Positions 27,032-35,067 of a stretch of 64,000 nt of DNA are shown in pieces. Both the position numbers and the translations under genes were made by a program. Each line of letters starts with the position of its first letter. The stretch's first letter is position 1. The notes beneath the pieces are model-generated. The model ran no database searches. It was not told the DNA's origin and worked only from the letters and a program-made list of their open reading frames with translations. The DNA lies in NCBI GenBank assembly GCA_024233545.1, contig JACKPL010000001.1:310001-374000 (forward strand). The letters run 5' to 3'. Source of the DNA: a bacterium (GTDB taxonomy: Bacteria; Auribacterota; Auribacteria; Auribacterales; Auribacteraceae).

Positions 27032-27850
27032 TTATATTTCTCCACTATTTAAAACGTCAAATAGGGGCAAAAAATTACACTTTTTATCTGCCGGAGAAAT
27101 TTTTTGTATTTCGGAATAATAAACCTTTTTTAAGAATAATCCGTGGGCCGGAGCAGTTGTGCCGACGAGAAGAGTATCGCCTGTTGAAAGTATGTTAGCG
27201 ATGGTATCCGGAGGGATTTTGCCTCTGCCGACATCAAGAAGGGTTCCTACCATGAGGCGAACCATTTTGTACAGAAAACTTTGTCCTAAAACATGGAAAA
27301 TAATAAAAGGGGGATGTGATTCAATGAGTACCTGATGTATGGTGCGTTCATAGCGTTCATGTTCTCGTCCGGCATTAGCGGAAAAGGGCTTGAAATTGTG
27401 TGTGCCGACAAATGATTGTGCGGCATTGTGCATCGCTTGAATGTCGAGGAAACATTGAGAATAGGCGGAATAATTTCTTAGAATAAGGGAGCGCAACATG
27501 CCGTTTTGCACAATATAAAGATAATATTTGCCGCATGCGCTGTAGCGCGCGTGAAATTCGGATGAGCATTCGCGTACGCTTGTTGCGATGATATCGGAGG
27601 GGAGCAGTCCATTAAGCCCCTTTTGAAATGCGGTGGCGTCAAGATTGGTGTCTGCTTGGAAATGAGCGACTTGATCGAGCGCGTGGACGCCTGCATCGGT
27701 GCGCCCTGCCCCATGAATACGGACAGGTTGGTTGGCAAGACGGCTCAGAACCGTTTCGATTACGTGTTGGATTGAAATGCCGTTCGGCTGAATTTGCCAG
27801 CCGCAGTAGGCGCTTCCGTCATATTTAATATGAATTTTAAAATACTTCAT
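27032..27850 (-). CDS. truA: tRNA pseudouridine synthase A
   Basis: TruA converts uridines 38-40 of the tRNA anticodon arm to pseudouridine. The 272-residue protein has the N-terminal KIHIKYDGSAYCGWQIQP, the catalytic GAGRTDAGVHALDQVAHF (nucleophile Asp in RTDAG), and later SCGKYYLYI-type (ACGKYYLYIVQNG) and FLYKMVRLMVGTLLDVGRGK signatures. Length is normal for the family. It is single in the minus orientation, with the divergent small lipoprotein gene starting about 110 bases away. Confidence 0.96.
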   Translation of the reverse strand: MKYFKIHIKYDGSAYCGWQIQPNGISIQHVIETVLSRLANQPVRIHGAGRTDAGVHALDQVAHFQADTNLDATAFQKGLNGLLPSDIIATSVRECSSEFHARYSACGKYYLYIVQNGMLRSLILRNYSAYSQCFLDIQAMHNAAQSFVGTHNFKPFSANAGREHERYERTIHQVLIESHPPFIIFHVLGQSFLYKMVRLMVGTLLDVGRGKIPPDTIANILSTGDTLLVGTTAPAHGLFLKKVYYSEIQKISPADKKCNFLPLFDVLNSGEI

Positions 27851-27858
27851 TGTACCTT

Positions 27859-27886
27859 TTGTATTATGAACGCAATAGTGTATAAT
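27859..27886 (+). promoter_or_regulatory. Putative promoter of the lipoprotein-TPR-ExbBD-TonB cluster
   Basis: TTGTAT, a 16-base spacer and a perfect TATAAT lie about 75 bases before the small lipoprotein start. It points toward the plus-strand cluster and is the only good promoter in the truA-lipoprotein gap. Confidence 0.55.
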
Positions 27887-27958
27887 ACCTCTAATCTTAT
27901 ACCGGATTGGTAATCAAATGTATACTGGAAAAGCATTATTTGAGGAGTACGTTGCCGT

Positions 27959-28129
27959 ATGAAATTACAAACAAAAATTGTAAGGCTTATGTTCATTTCC
28001 ATGCTGTTAACGGTTTTTATTGGATGTTCTCCTACTGTCCATGACAAATATTTTCTTAAAAAAGCTGATGGCGATGTACATGAAGATGCAGAGGATTTAA
28101 TGGGGAAACGCCCGTTCTCATTATTTTAA
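27959..28129 (+). CDS. Small lipoprotein of unknown function
   Basis: A 56-codon frame starts at ATG 27959 with MKLQTKIVRLMFISMLL, continues with TVFIGCSP and ends with GKRPFSLF. The leader ends in the lipobox VFIGC, so the mature product is a lipidated peptide of about 34 residues with many charged residues (DKYFLKKADGDVHEDAEDLM). GAGGAG lies upstream and a good promoter precedes it. It is the first gene of the TPR-ExbBD-TonB cluster, 46 bases before the TPR gene. Function is unknown; a small envelope accessory is plausible. Confidence 0.7.
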   Translation: MKLQTKIVRLMFISMLLTVFIGCSPTVHDKYFLKKADGDVHEDAEDLMGKRPFSLF

Positions 28130-28175
28130 GGAACAGTTTTTTGATGTTCCGGAAAGCAGGTGAGAGGGCTAAAAA

Positions 28176-30644
28176 ATGAAAACGTTTCTTTTTTTGCCTA
28201 TTATTATATGTATGGCTCTATGGCAGTGTGCTGTGTATGCAGGGGATGAAGCAGACCTCCTTTTTCTTGCTAAGAACGCATACCAAGATGAATTCTACGA
28301 CATTGCTGAGGGCCAGCTGGTGCGGTTTTTAGAACGTTACCCTCGTTCTCCCTCTGCTGAAGAAGCTCTGTTGTTTCTTGCAAAAGCACAATTTAAGCAA
28401 CAGAAATTTGCCGATGCACGATGGCATTTTTCCGATCTCTATGCCAAAGAGAAATCGCCGTTTAGGGAAGAAGCGGCATATTATCTTGTAGAAATTGCTT
28501 TTCAAGAACAGGACTTTGAGGGATGTATAGAGCAGGCACATGTTTTCCAGAATACATTTGCGACCAGCACGTATATGATATATGTATTATATGCGAAAGG
28601 AACCAGTTGTTATAACCGCGCAGATTTTAAAACTGCTCAGGCGATTTTTTATGAAATTGAGCAGAATTATCCTGAACATCAATTGGTTTCCGCATCGAAA
28701 TTTCTTATCGGGAAATCATTATTCGCTCTTGAAAGCTATGCGGAAGCCCGGGATATTTTATGTGCATTTCTCAATGAATACCCCGATTCATCTCTCCGTG
28801 CGGAAGCGCAGTTCCTTGTTGCCGAGTCGTATTTTTACCTCAATGATTTCACGAATGCCGAACAGTATTATAGCCGTTCGATAGAGGATGTGAATGTCCG
28901 TAACTGGTATCCGAAAGCGTTATTTCACCGTGCAGAGTGTTTTATCAAAATGAATGCCTTTAAGGAAGCCTTAGAATTGCTGGAAGGCTGGCTGGAAAAA
29001 TTCTCTGAATCACCCTTAAAACCCCTCGTTCAGCTTGAACAGGCGGATATGTTGTATCGGTTAAAAGAATATGATAATTGTATATCAGTCTCAAAAGAAT
29101 TCATAGAAACGTATCCTCAGGATGAGCGCCTCTCTTTCGCATGGTTTTTATATGCAAAGTCTCTGTTTGAAACAAATAACTTTGAGCAGGCGGAACAAGC
29201 GTTTCGCGAGATACTGCTCCATAATCCTGATGGACGGTTGTTTGCCGAAGCGTATTTTGGCATTGCGAGCTGTAAGTTTTCTCTGGGAAAATACGAAGAA
29301 AGCACTCTGTATTTTCAGCAATGCTTACTGAAAACCGCGGATATAGAACTGAAAGCAAAATCTCTCCTTTCCATTGGGGATGCATATGGAAATATTGAAA
29401 ATTACCACAATGCACGAGATGCATACAGCAGTATTCTGTCTGAGTACCCGTCATCGATTCATAACGACCGTGCTCTGCTACAGCTTGCCAGAACCTATGT
29501 GCATTTGGAGAATCCGCAGGAATCGATCCGTCTTTATGATCGGTTGCTGAACGATTATCCGAACAGTGAATTAGCGGACGAAGCGCGATACGGCATTGCT
29601 CGGGTTCATTTTATCACGGGCGATTATCATAAAGCATTAGATGAAATGGCGGCATTTATCGAAAAATTTCCTCAAAGCCCTTTGTCTGCCCATGCTTTTT
29701 TTTATCGAGGGCTCGCATACTATAATCTTGAAGAATACGAAAAGGCAATTCAGGAATATGAAACGGTTTGTGTCCGCTATCCGCAATCTCCCTTAGCGGT
29801 AAGAAGCGAATATGAGAAAGGGTGGAGTTGTTTTCAACTGGGCAGAATCGAAGAAGTAAAAAAACATTTTCAGCATATCCTTGATAATTACCCGTCATCG
29901 GAATTAGTGCCTGAAATCTTATTTTGGATGGGAGAATTTTATTATAATTCTTTGCAGTTTGATAAAGCGTTACCGTACTTTCTGCGCATAATTTCTGAAT
30001 ATAAAGAGATTCCTTTACGTGCGAAATCAGTTTTCTGGGCGGCTCGGTGTGCGTTTCTGACCAAGGATTATCAAAGGACGAAGGAATTGGTAGAACAGTT
30101 CAGCGGTGAATTCCCCGACGATGATTTGATTGTCGATGCGCGTATGACTCTTATAGAAGCCTATATTGACCAAAAAGACTATGAGCAATCGATTGCCGAT
30201 TTAGATGTGCTTATTGAACTGTATCCTCATTCGTACCTTAAAGAAGAAATGTTTTTGCTTAAAGGAATGAGCCACTATGAACTGAAGCACTATGATAAAG
30301 CAATTGAAACACTTTATTTTGTCACTAAGTCGCTTGACCGGCATACTGCGGCGCATGCGTGGTTTCTTATCGGGGACGCATATCTGTCGCAACATAATGA
30401 ACATAAAGGAATTGAAGTATTGCTTCGCGTTGTTTACCAGTATGAAGACCAAATTCATTGGTATATGCGTGCGTGTTTTGTGTTAGGAGAGTTTTATGAT
30501 GCGCGGCATGAATGGAAACGCGCATTGAAAATGTACGAAAAGATTATCGCCGCAACAAAAGAAGATGACGACTCCGAGTTGGTTAAAAAAGCGCGCGGCA
30601 GAATTGAAATCATTGATCCGGCAAAAAATTGGTTACCACATTAA
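28176..30644 (+). CDS. Large exported TPR-repeat protein (YbgF/BamD-like repeats)
   Basis: The 822-residue protein begins with a signal peptide (MKTFLFLPIIICMALWQCAVYAG) and is almost entirely tetratricopeptide repeats of the YbgF/BamD kind, each carrying a YPxS-type turn. Examples are QLVRFLERYPRSPSAEEALL, LCAFLNEYPDSSLRAEAQFL, YDRLLNDYPNSELADEARYG and QHILDNYPSSELVPEILFW. About twenty repeats can be counted. Such proteins scaffold complexes in the periplasm. The exbB gene starts 16 bases after its stop, so it is probably the periplasmic component of the ExbBD-TonB system encoded downstream. Confidence 0.88.
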   Translation: MKTFLFLPIIICMALWQCAVYAGDEADLLFLAKNAYQDEFYDIAEGQLVRFLERYPRSPSAEEALLFLAKAQFKQQKFADARWHFSDLYAKEKSPFREEAAYYLVEIAFQEQDFEGCIEQAHVFQNTFATSTYMIYVLYAKGTSCYNRADFKTAQAIFYEIEQNYPEHQLVSASKFLIGKSLFALESYAEARDILCAFLNEYPDSSLRAEAQFLVAESYFYLNDFTNAEQYYSRSIEDVNVRNWYPKALFHRAECFIKMNAFKEALELLEGWLEKFSESPLKPLVQLEQADMLYRLKEYDNCISVSKEFIETYPQDERLSFAWFLYAKSLFETNNFEQAEQAFREILLHNPDGRLFAEAYFGIASCKFSLGKYEESTLYFQQCLLKTADIELKAKSLLSIGDAYGNIENYHNARDAYSSILSEYPSSIHNDRALLQLARTYVHLENPQESIRLYDRLLNDYPNSELADEARYGIARVHFITGDYHKALDEMAAFIEKFPQSPLSAHAFFYRGLAYYNLEEYEKAIQEYETVCVRYPQSPLAVRSEYEKGWSCFQLGRIEEVKKHFQHILDNYPSSELVPEILFWMGEFYYNSLQFDKALPYFLRIISEYKEIPLRAKSVFWAARCAFLTKDYQRTKELVEQFSGEFPDDDLIVDARMTLIEAYIDQKDYEQSIADLDVLIELYPHSYLKEEMFLLKGMSHYELKHYDKAIETLYFVTKSLDRHTAAHAWFLIGDAYLSQHNEHKGIEVLLRVVYQYEDQIHWYMRACFVLGEFYDARHEWKRALKMYEKIIAATKEDDDSELVKKARGRIEIIDPAKNWLPH

Positions 30645-30659
30645 AAAAAGGAATTACCT

Positions 30660-31283
30660 ATGCTTGATATACTCATTAACGGCGGCCCAATAATGTACTT
30701 GATATTGCTTTTTTCCGTAATTGCAGTAGCGGTATTTTTGGAACGGCTTATCCATTTTCATCGTGGATCGATAGATACACAGAAATTCATGAGCGGGTTA
30801 CGCAATATCTTACGGAAAAAAAATTTTACCGAAGCTATAACAATCTGCGACGATACACCCGGCCCCATTGCTCATGTGCTGAAAATGGGAATAATGTGCC
30901 ATGACAAAAACCGCCAGCAGATTAAAGAAGCGATGCAGGATGCCGGACTTTATGAAATTCCCCGCATGGAACGGAAGTTAGTCATTCTCGCGACAATAGC
31001 GCATATAGCGCCGTTATTAGGGTTGCTTGGCACAGTCACGGGAATGATAAACGCATTCAAACAGATTGTAAATACACCCGGGCCGGTTAACCCTTCACTG
31101 TTGGCTGAAGGAATTTGGGAAGCTCTGATTACTACGGCAGGGGGGCTCGTTGTCGCAATCCCTACCTATGTTGCATATAATTATTTGGTAAGCAGAGTAG
31201 AAAGCGAAGTGGTGGAAATGGAAAAATGTTGTACCGAAGTTGTCAATCTTCTCACGTTCGAACGAGATGAATATGGAATTTAA
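30660..31283 (+). CDS. exbB: ExbB/TolQ/MotA-family proton channel protein
   Basis: The 207-residue protein has three membrane helices: near 12-30 (PIMYLILLFSVIAVAVFLERL), 100-125 and 150-170. The family signature is IAPLLGLLGTVTGMINAF, with TPGPVNPSLLAEGIWEALITTAGGLVVAIPTYVAYNYL. With ExbD it forms a proton-driven motor that energises outer-membrane processes through a TonB- or TolA-like protein. AAGGAA precedes ATG 30660. It overlaps the start of exbD, as expected for a co-translated pair. Confidence 0.94.
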   Translation: MLDILINGGPIMYLILLFSVIAVAVFLERLIHFHRGSIDTQKFMSGLRNILRKKNFTEAITICDDTPGPIAHVLKMGIMCHDKNRQQIKEAMQDAGLYEIPRMERKLVILATIAHIAPLLGLLGTVTGMINAFKQIVNTPGPVNPSLLAEGIWEALITTAGGLVVAIPTYVAYNYLVSRVESEVVEMEKCCTEVVNLLTFERDEYGI

Positions 31284-31683
31284 ACGAACCAGAAAAATTG
31301 AAAAAGGCAGATTGGATATTGCTCCTCTTGTAGATGTAATTTTTCTACTGCTTATTTTTTTCATGCTTTCATCGAGTTTTATTTTACAGCCCGGTATAAA
31401 CGTCAATCTTCCAGAAGCGAGGGGCAAAGACCATAACTTGCAGGAGAATATGGTATTGACATTGACTAAAGAAAATCAAATTTTTCTAAATAACGAGCGG
31501 ACAACATTTGAAGGGTTGCATCGGCGCCTATTGGCAACAGCACGAAAAAATCCGCGCTGTACGCTGATAATTAATGCCGATACCAGCGCGCGCCATGGCA
31601 GTGTAGTAGAAATTATGAACATTGCTCAGCAAGCAGGAATCGCATCAATTGCGATCGGCACAAAACCCCTCGAATTACCGTAA
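31267..31683 (+). CDS. exbD: ExbD/TolR-family biopolymer transport protein
   Basis: From ATG 31267 the product is 138 residues; a TTG at 31240 is also in frame but further inside exbB. One membrane helix carries the essential Asp in IAPLVDVIFLLLIFFMLSSS. The periplasmic part has GINVNLPEA, VLTLTKENQIFLNNERT and the C-terminal LIINADTSARHGSVVEIMN typical of ExbD. It overlaps exbB by 17 bases. It partners ExbB in coupling proton flow to mechanical work on a TonB-like protein. Confidence 0.93.
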   Translation: MNMEFKRTRKIEKGRLDIAPLVDVIFLLLIFFMLSSSFILQPGINVNLPEARGKDHNLQENMVLTLTKENQIFLNNERTTFEGLHRRLLATARKNPRCTLIINADTSARHGSVVEIMNIAQQAGIASIAIGTKPLELP

Positions 31684-31703
31684 CGCAAAAAACAGGTTTT
31701 TTA

Positions 31704-32435
31704 ATGTCGCGAATCTTTTTAATCTGTTTATTCTTTTCTTTAATCTGGCATTCTTTTGCATTTACGCTGTTTAAATTGACAGAACCGTATACTCGTTCAT
31801 CGGTAAATACCGAATTTATAAAAGTATCTTTAATGCCATTGTCAAAAAATATTCAGAAACGAATTGTGGCGTTGAATGCGGATCAAAAAGAAATAGAAGA
31901 TTACCGTCTTTCATTGCCTTATAAATCTGTTCTTGTCCCTTCGTTAGTGCCTCTGCCGTATAGTATTATTGAAGCGGAAGATATTGCCGAAATGCATCCG
32001 GATTTCTCTTCCGCTCTCATTGAGCATTTGCCGGTTATACCGGCATCATCTGGAGAAAATACCGTGCATGAGCCGGTTAATTCTTTTGACTATGTTAAAG
32101 TACTTCCTTCTTTGCTGAAGGTTCAGCAATCGCATTCATTTAAAACGCCTCCACCCCAGCAAAATGAACATTTGCAGTATACACTTTCGGAACTTGATGA
32201 TTCGCGCCAGCCTCTTGTTACAGTATTTCCAGAAAATTTCGTTCATTCAAGACCGGTGTACCTGCGGTTTTCTATTGATATTTCTGGTAAAGTTCGGTTT
32301 GTTTTATTAGAAAAATCTTCCGGTAATCCAATGGTTGATCAGCAGTATATAAATGCACTCAAACGCTGGGCTTTTTCTCCGATGAAAAGGCCTCATGATA
32401 CGCAACAAAACTGGGGAAGGATAATTTTCTTTTAA
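31704..32435 (+). CDS. TonB-family energy transducer
   Basis: The 243-residue protein has one N-terminal membrane helix (SRIFLICLFFSLIWHSFAFTLF), a long linker, and a C-terminal TonB-like domain: PVYLRFSIDISGKVRFVLLE, SSGNPMVDQQYINALKRWAF and SPMKRPHDTQQ. The linker is less proline-rich than classical TonB. It starts 21 bases after exbD. It would span the periplasm and transmit force from ExbBD to an outer-membrane receptor; no TonB-dependent receptor is present in the window. Confidence 0.85.
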   Translation: MSRIFLICLFFSLIWHSFAFTLFKLTEPYTRSSVNTEFIKVSLMPLSKNIQKRIVALNADQKEIEDYRLSLPYKSVLVPSLVPLPYSIIEAEDIAEMHPDFSSALIEHLPVIPASSGENTVHEPVNSFDYVKVLPSLLKVQQSHSFKTPPPQQNEHLQYTLSELDDSRQPLVTVFPENFVHSRPVYLRFSIDISGKVRFVLLEKSSGNPMVDQQYINALKRWAFSPMKRPHDTQQNWGRIIFF

Positions 32436-32465
32436 CGTGCTAATAGCAAGGATTCAGCATTTCAG

Positions 32466-32711
32466 ATGATTCGTGTCGATTTATCGCTATTGTTTTTTAT
32501 TTACCTATTGCTTTCTCTTGGGGGAATTGCTTTGTTATGGGCGTGGTTTGAGGCTAAACATCCTTCGGGTCGTCTAACGCCATATTCAAAAGAACTGTTT
32601 AATTGTAAAATATGCGGATATAAATATGTCGACGAAATAGACATCGACATTACAAAATGCCCTCGATGCAAAAGCCTCAATTATTCAAACGAAGCAAGAA
32701 AACAGGGTTAG
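32466..32711 (+). CDS. Small membrane protein with C-terminal zinc ribbon
   Basis: The 81-residue product has one N-terminal membrane helix (LLFFIYLLLSLGGIALLWAWF) and a cytosolic zinc ribbon with two CxxC pairs: NCKICGYKY and KCPRCKSLNY, 17 residues apart. The four Cys should bind Zn. It is the last gene of the TonB cluster and its stop overlaps the convergent small gene by four bases. Similar FmdB-like ribbons occur in many small proteins; the role is unknown. Confidence 0.75.
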   Translation: MIRVDLSLLFFIYLLLSLGGIALLWAWFEAKHPSGRLTPYSKELFNCKICGYKYVDEIDIDITKCPRCKSLNYSNEARKQG

Positions 32712-32902
32712 TGAGAAAAAAGCATTAAGCCGCCAATAAGAAATATGCCGATAATCAACGCAACGGTAATACAATAAATACTTGAGGTGGCAAAGAATGA
32801 AATAATAGGTTTCAGGTCACTGTATGATGCGGTATGATGTGTTTTTATCTGCGTTGGTTCGACCGATATTTTAGGTTCCTGAGTAATACATGAATTTTCC
32901 AT
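32708..32902 (-). CDS. Small single-pass membrane protein of unknown function
   Basis: This 64-residue frame has a soluble N-terminus (MENSCITQEPKISVEPTQIK) and one C-terminal hydrophobic helix (SIYCITVALIIGIFLIGGLM). A good AAGGA ribosome binding site sits seven bases before ATG 32902, which argues that it is real rather than a chance frame. It is tail-anchored in layout. It converges on the zinc-ribbon gene with a four-base overlap. No family is recognised. Confidence 0.55.
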   Translation of the reverse strand: MENSCITQEPKISVEPTQIKTHHTASYSDLKPIISFFATSSIYCITVALIIGIFLIGGLMLFSH

Positions 32903-32979
32903 AAAGAGTCCTTCTCGTTATTTTAAGGGAGATATACGCATAATTCATACCATATACGAGTTATAATGTCACGGTCAAT

Positions 32980-33582
32980 TTACTGTAATTTTGAAATAGT
33001 AATTTTGAGCGCTTCAACAAGCTCTTCCATCTGCATCTTTTCTCCGCCGTTCAACTTTAATAAAACAGTGCCCTTTCTGCAATAGAGGTAAAGCGGATAT
33101 TTTTTACCGGTAAAAACAATGCCCATGCTCTCATCCCCATAAGTATTTATAGCGAATGAATCGATGGCAAGGTTTTTCTTAGTCAGCACGTTTTTCAAAA
33201 TGGAGAAATTTATTTGTGTTTCTTCGATACACTGTGCCTCATCGGGAAACTGCAATGCGATTATAGTTATTAAATGCGTGTCTTCAGGCTGATTGTGCAC
33301 GATTAAAGATTGTTGAAAAGCTTCTATGCCGGTTATCGGTTTCTTGAGCAGTTTTATAGATTCGCGAGGAGAAAAAAAAGAAGTTTGTATATGATATTTT
33401 CCCTTGAGCTCATTTTCACCGATTGGCAGTTTGCCGAAGGGAAAAGATTCCCCTAATGTCCCGGCCGCTTGGTTTGATTTTGATTCATTCGGTTTTTCAA
33501 CCGATGATTCAGGCGATTGAGAACACGACGTCAATAAAAAGAGAATAGAAACGGCAACAACTAATAAATAGGTATTCCTCAT
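32980..33582 (-). CDS. Lipoprotein of unknown function
   Basis: The 200-residue product has a signal peptide ending in the lipobox FLLTSC (Cys20), then a Ser/Glu/Asn-rich linker and a domain from about residue 50. The domain has strands such as LITIIALQFPDEAQCIEE, SMGIVFTGKKYPLYLYCRKG and TVLLKLNGGE, with a C-terminal amphipathic helix. It may belong to a group of small envelope lipoproteins that I cannot name. It lies on the minus strand between tyrS and the small membrane protein and may have its own promoter. Confidence 0.75.
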   Translation of the reverse strand: MRNTYLLVVAVSILFLLTSCSQSPESSVEKPNESKSNQAAGTLGESFPFGKLPIGENELKGKYHIQTSFFSPRESIKLLKKPITGIEAFQQSLIVHNQPEDTHLITIIALQFPDEAQCIEETQINFSILKNVLTKKNLAIDSFAINTYGDESMGIVFTGKKYPLYLYCRKGTVLLKLNGGEKMQMEELVEALKITISKLQ

Positions 33583-33733
33583 GAGGTAAGGAATAACTCC
33601 TTGTAATAGCGTGTTATATTTTTATTTCACGACATTCGCAACGCAGTTAGCGGAGCCCGTATGTACAAGTTTATTAACATACTAGTATATACCGCAGAAA
33701 TGTCAAGTTATTTTACCTCAAAAAAGGAGGTTT

Positions 33734-34957
33734 TTATGAGGTTATTTTTGCATAACGCCGTTTGCCGACTTTAAAAATCATTCCTTCAGTAAGAGAAATC
33801 TGTGCATCCGGATCGGTAATTTTCTCATTATTGCAGTATACTGCTCCTTGCTGAACCATGCGGCGTGCTTCGCTAGTGCTCGCGGTAAGATGGGTTGACT
33901 TGAGGAGACTGCATATCCAAACCGATTGCCCTGAACCGGAAATAGCGGAAAGCGGGAATTGAGGGATATCATCGGGGAGATTGCCATGAGAAAAAACGCG
34001 GGTAAATTCTTCATGCGCTTCTTCGGCTTGGGATGAATCGTAAAAGCGCGTTATTATTTCACGGGCAAGCTGTTTTTTTAAGTCCATCGGATGCTGTTTG
34101 CCGGCGGCTATGTCGGATTCCATCATATCCACTTGTTGTGCGGTTCGTTCGGTAAGAAGGCGGTAGTACCGAACCATCAGCGTATCGGAAATCGACATTA
34201 TTTTTCCAAATATTTCTTTTGGCGCTTCATTGATCCCAATATAGTTGCCTAAACTTTTACTCATCTTCTGGATGCCGTCGGTTCCTTCTAATATCGGCAT
34301 AGTGAGTACGATTTGTTCTTGTTGTCCGTATGCTTTTTGAAGGTCTCGCCCGACAAGGAGGTTAAATGTCTGGTCAGTACCGCCCATTTCGACATCTGCA
34401 TTGAGCATAACGGAATCGTACCCTTGGATTAAAGGATACAAAAATTCAACAATACTTATAGGAAGCCCGTTTGTGTATCGCTTTGAGAAATCATCTCTCT
34501 CAAGCATGCGTGCAACAGAATAATGAGACGACAATTGTATGACGTCTCTAAAATTCATAGTATCAAACCATTTGCTGTTGAATGTAATAATGGTTTTTTC
34601 TCTATCGAGTACCTTGAATATTTGGTCTTGATATGTTTTTGCGTTATGTATGACGGTTTCGCGCGATAATGGCTTTCGTGTTTCAGATTTGCCGGACGGA
34701 TCGCCGATCATAGCGGTAAAATCGCCGATGATAAAGTCAACGATGTGTCCGAACTCCTGAAATTGGCGCAGTTTATTAAGAATGACTGTGTGCCCGAGGT
34801 GTATATCAGGGGCGGTTGGGTCTGCACCGAACTTAATACGAAGCGGTTTATTGGTTTTAAGCGAAGTTTCTAACTTAGCTTTAAATTCAACATCAGAAAT
34901 AAAATTAACGGTATTTTCTTTGAGGCGTTCGTATTGTTCTTCTACAACTCTTTTCAC
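33734..34957 (-). CDS. tyrS: Tyrosyl-tRNA synthetase
   Basis: TyrS charges tRNA-Tyr with tyrosine. The 407-residue class I synthetase has the HIGH-type motif HLGHT at 53-57 within APDIHLGHTVILNKL, a KMSKS loop at 231-235 (IQKMSKSLGNYIG) and GGTDQTFNLLVGRDLQ in the tyrosine pocket region. A C-terminal S4-like RNA-binding domain (SEARRMVQQGAVYCNNEKI) completes it. Length matches the shorter bacterial TyrS type. It lies 75 bases downstream of the rpsA terminator on the same strand. Confidence 0.97.
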   Translation of the reverse strand: MKRVVEEQYERLKENTVNFISDVEFKAKLETSLKTNKPLRIKFGADPTAPDIHLGHTVILNKLRQFQEFGHIVDFIIGDFTAMIGDPSGKSETRKPLSRETVIHNAKTYQDQIFKVLDREKTIITFNSKWFDTMNFRDVIQLSSHYSVARMLERDDFSKRYTNGLPISIVEFLYPLIQGYDSVMLNADVEMGGTDQTFNLLVGRDLQKAYGQQEQIVLTMPILEGTDGIQKMSKSLGNYIGINEAPKEIFGKIMSISDTLMVRYYRLLTERTAQQVDMMESDIAAGKQHPMDLKKQLAREIITRFYDSSQAEEAHEEFTRVFSHGNLPDDIPQFPLSAISGSGQSVWICSLLKSTHLTASTSEARRMVQQGAVYCNNEKITDPDAQISLTEGMIFKVGKRRYAKITS

Positions 34958-34975
34958 TATTTCATTCTCCTATAA

Positions 34976-35010
34976 GAAAAAGACCTTAAGAAAACCTTAA
35001 GGCCTTTTTC
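34976..35010 (-). terminator. Rho-independent terminator of rpsA
   Basis: On the minus strand GAAAAAGGCCTTAAGG folds back on CTTAAGGTCTTTTTC with one mismatch and a short A/T loop, ending in a T-rich run. It lies about 58 bases after the rpsA stop and just before tyrS. Confidence 0.75.
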
Positions 35011-35067
35011 TGTGCACTTCCATATAATCGTGTGAATAAACAAAAACTACTGAGACTGAAGGGTATT

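Noticed and set aside
33736..33774. A 12-codon plus-strand frame with a perfect AAGGAGG site, antisense to the end of tyrS
   Set aside because: Too short to support, and the purine-rich run is explained by the tyrS 3' region; no promoter or conservation can be shown.
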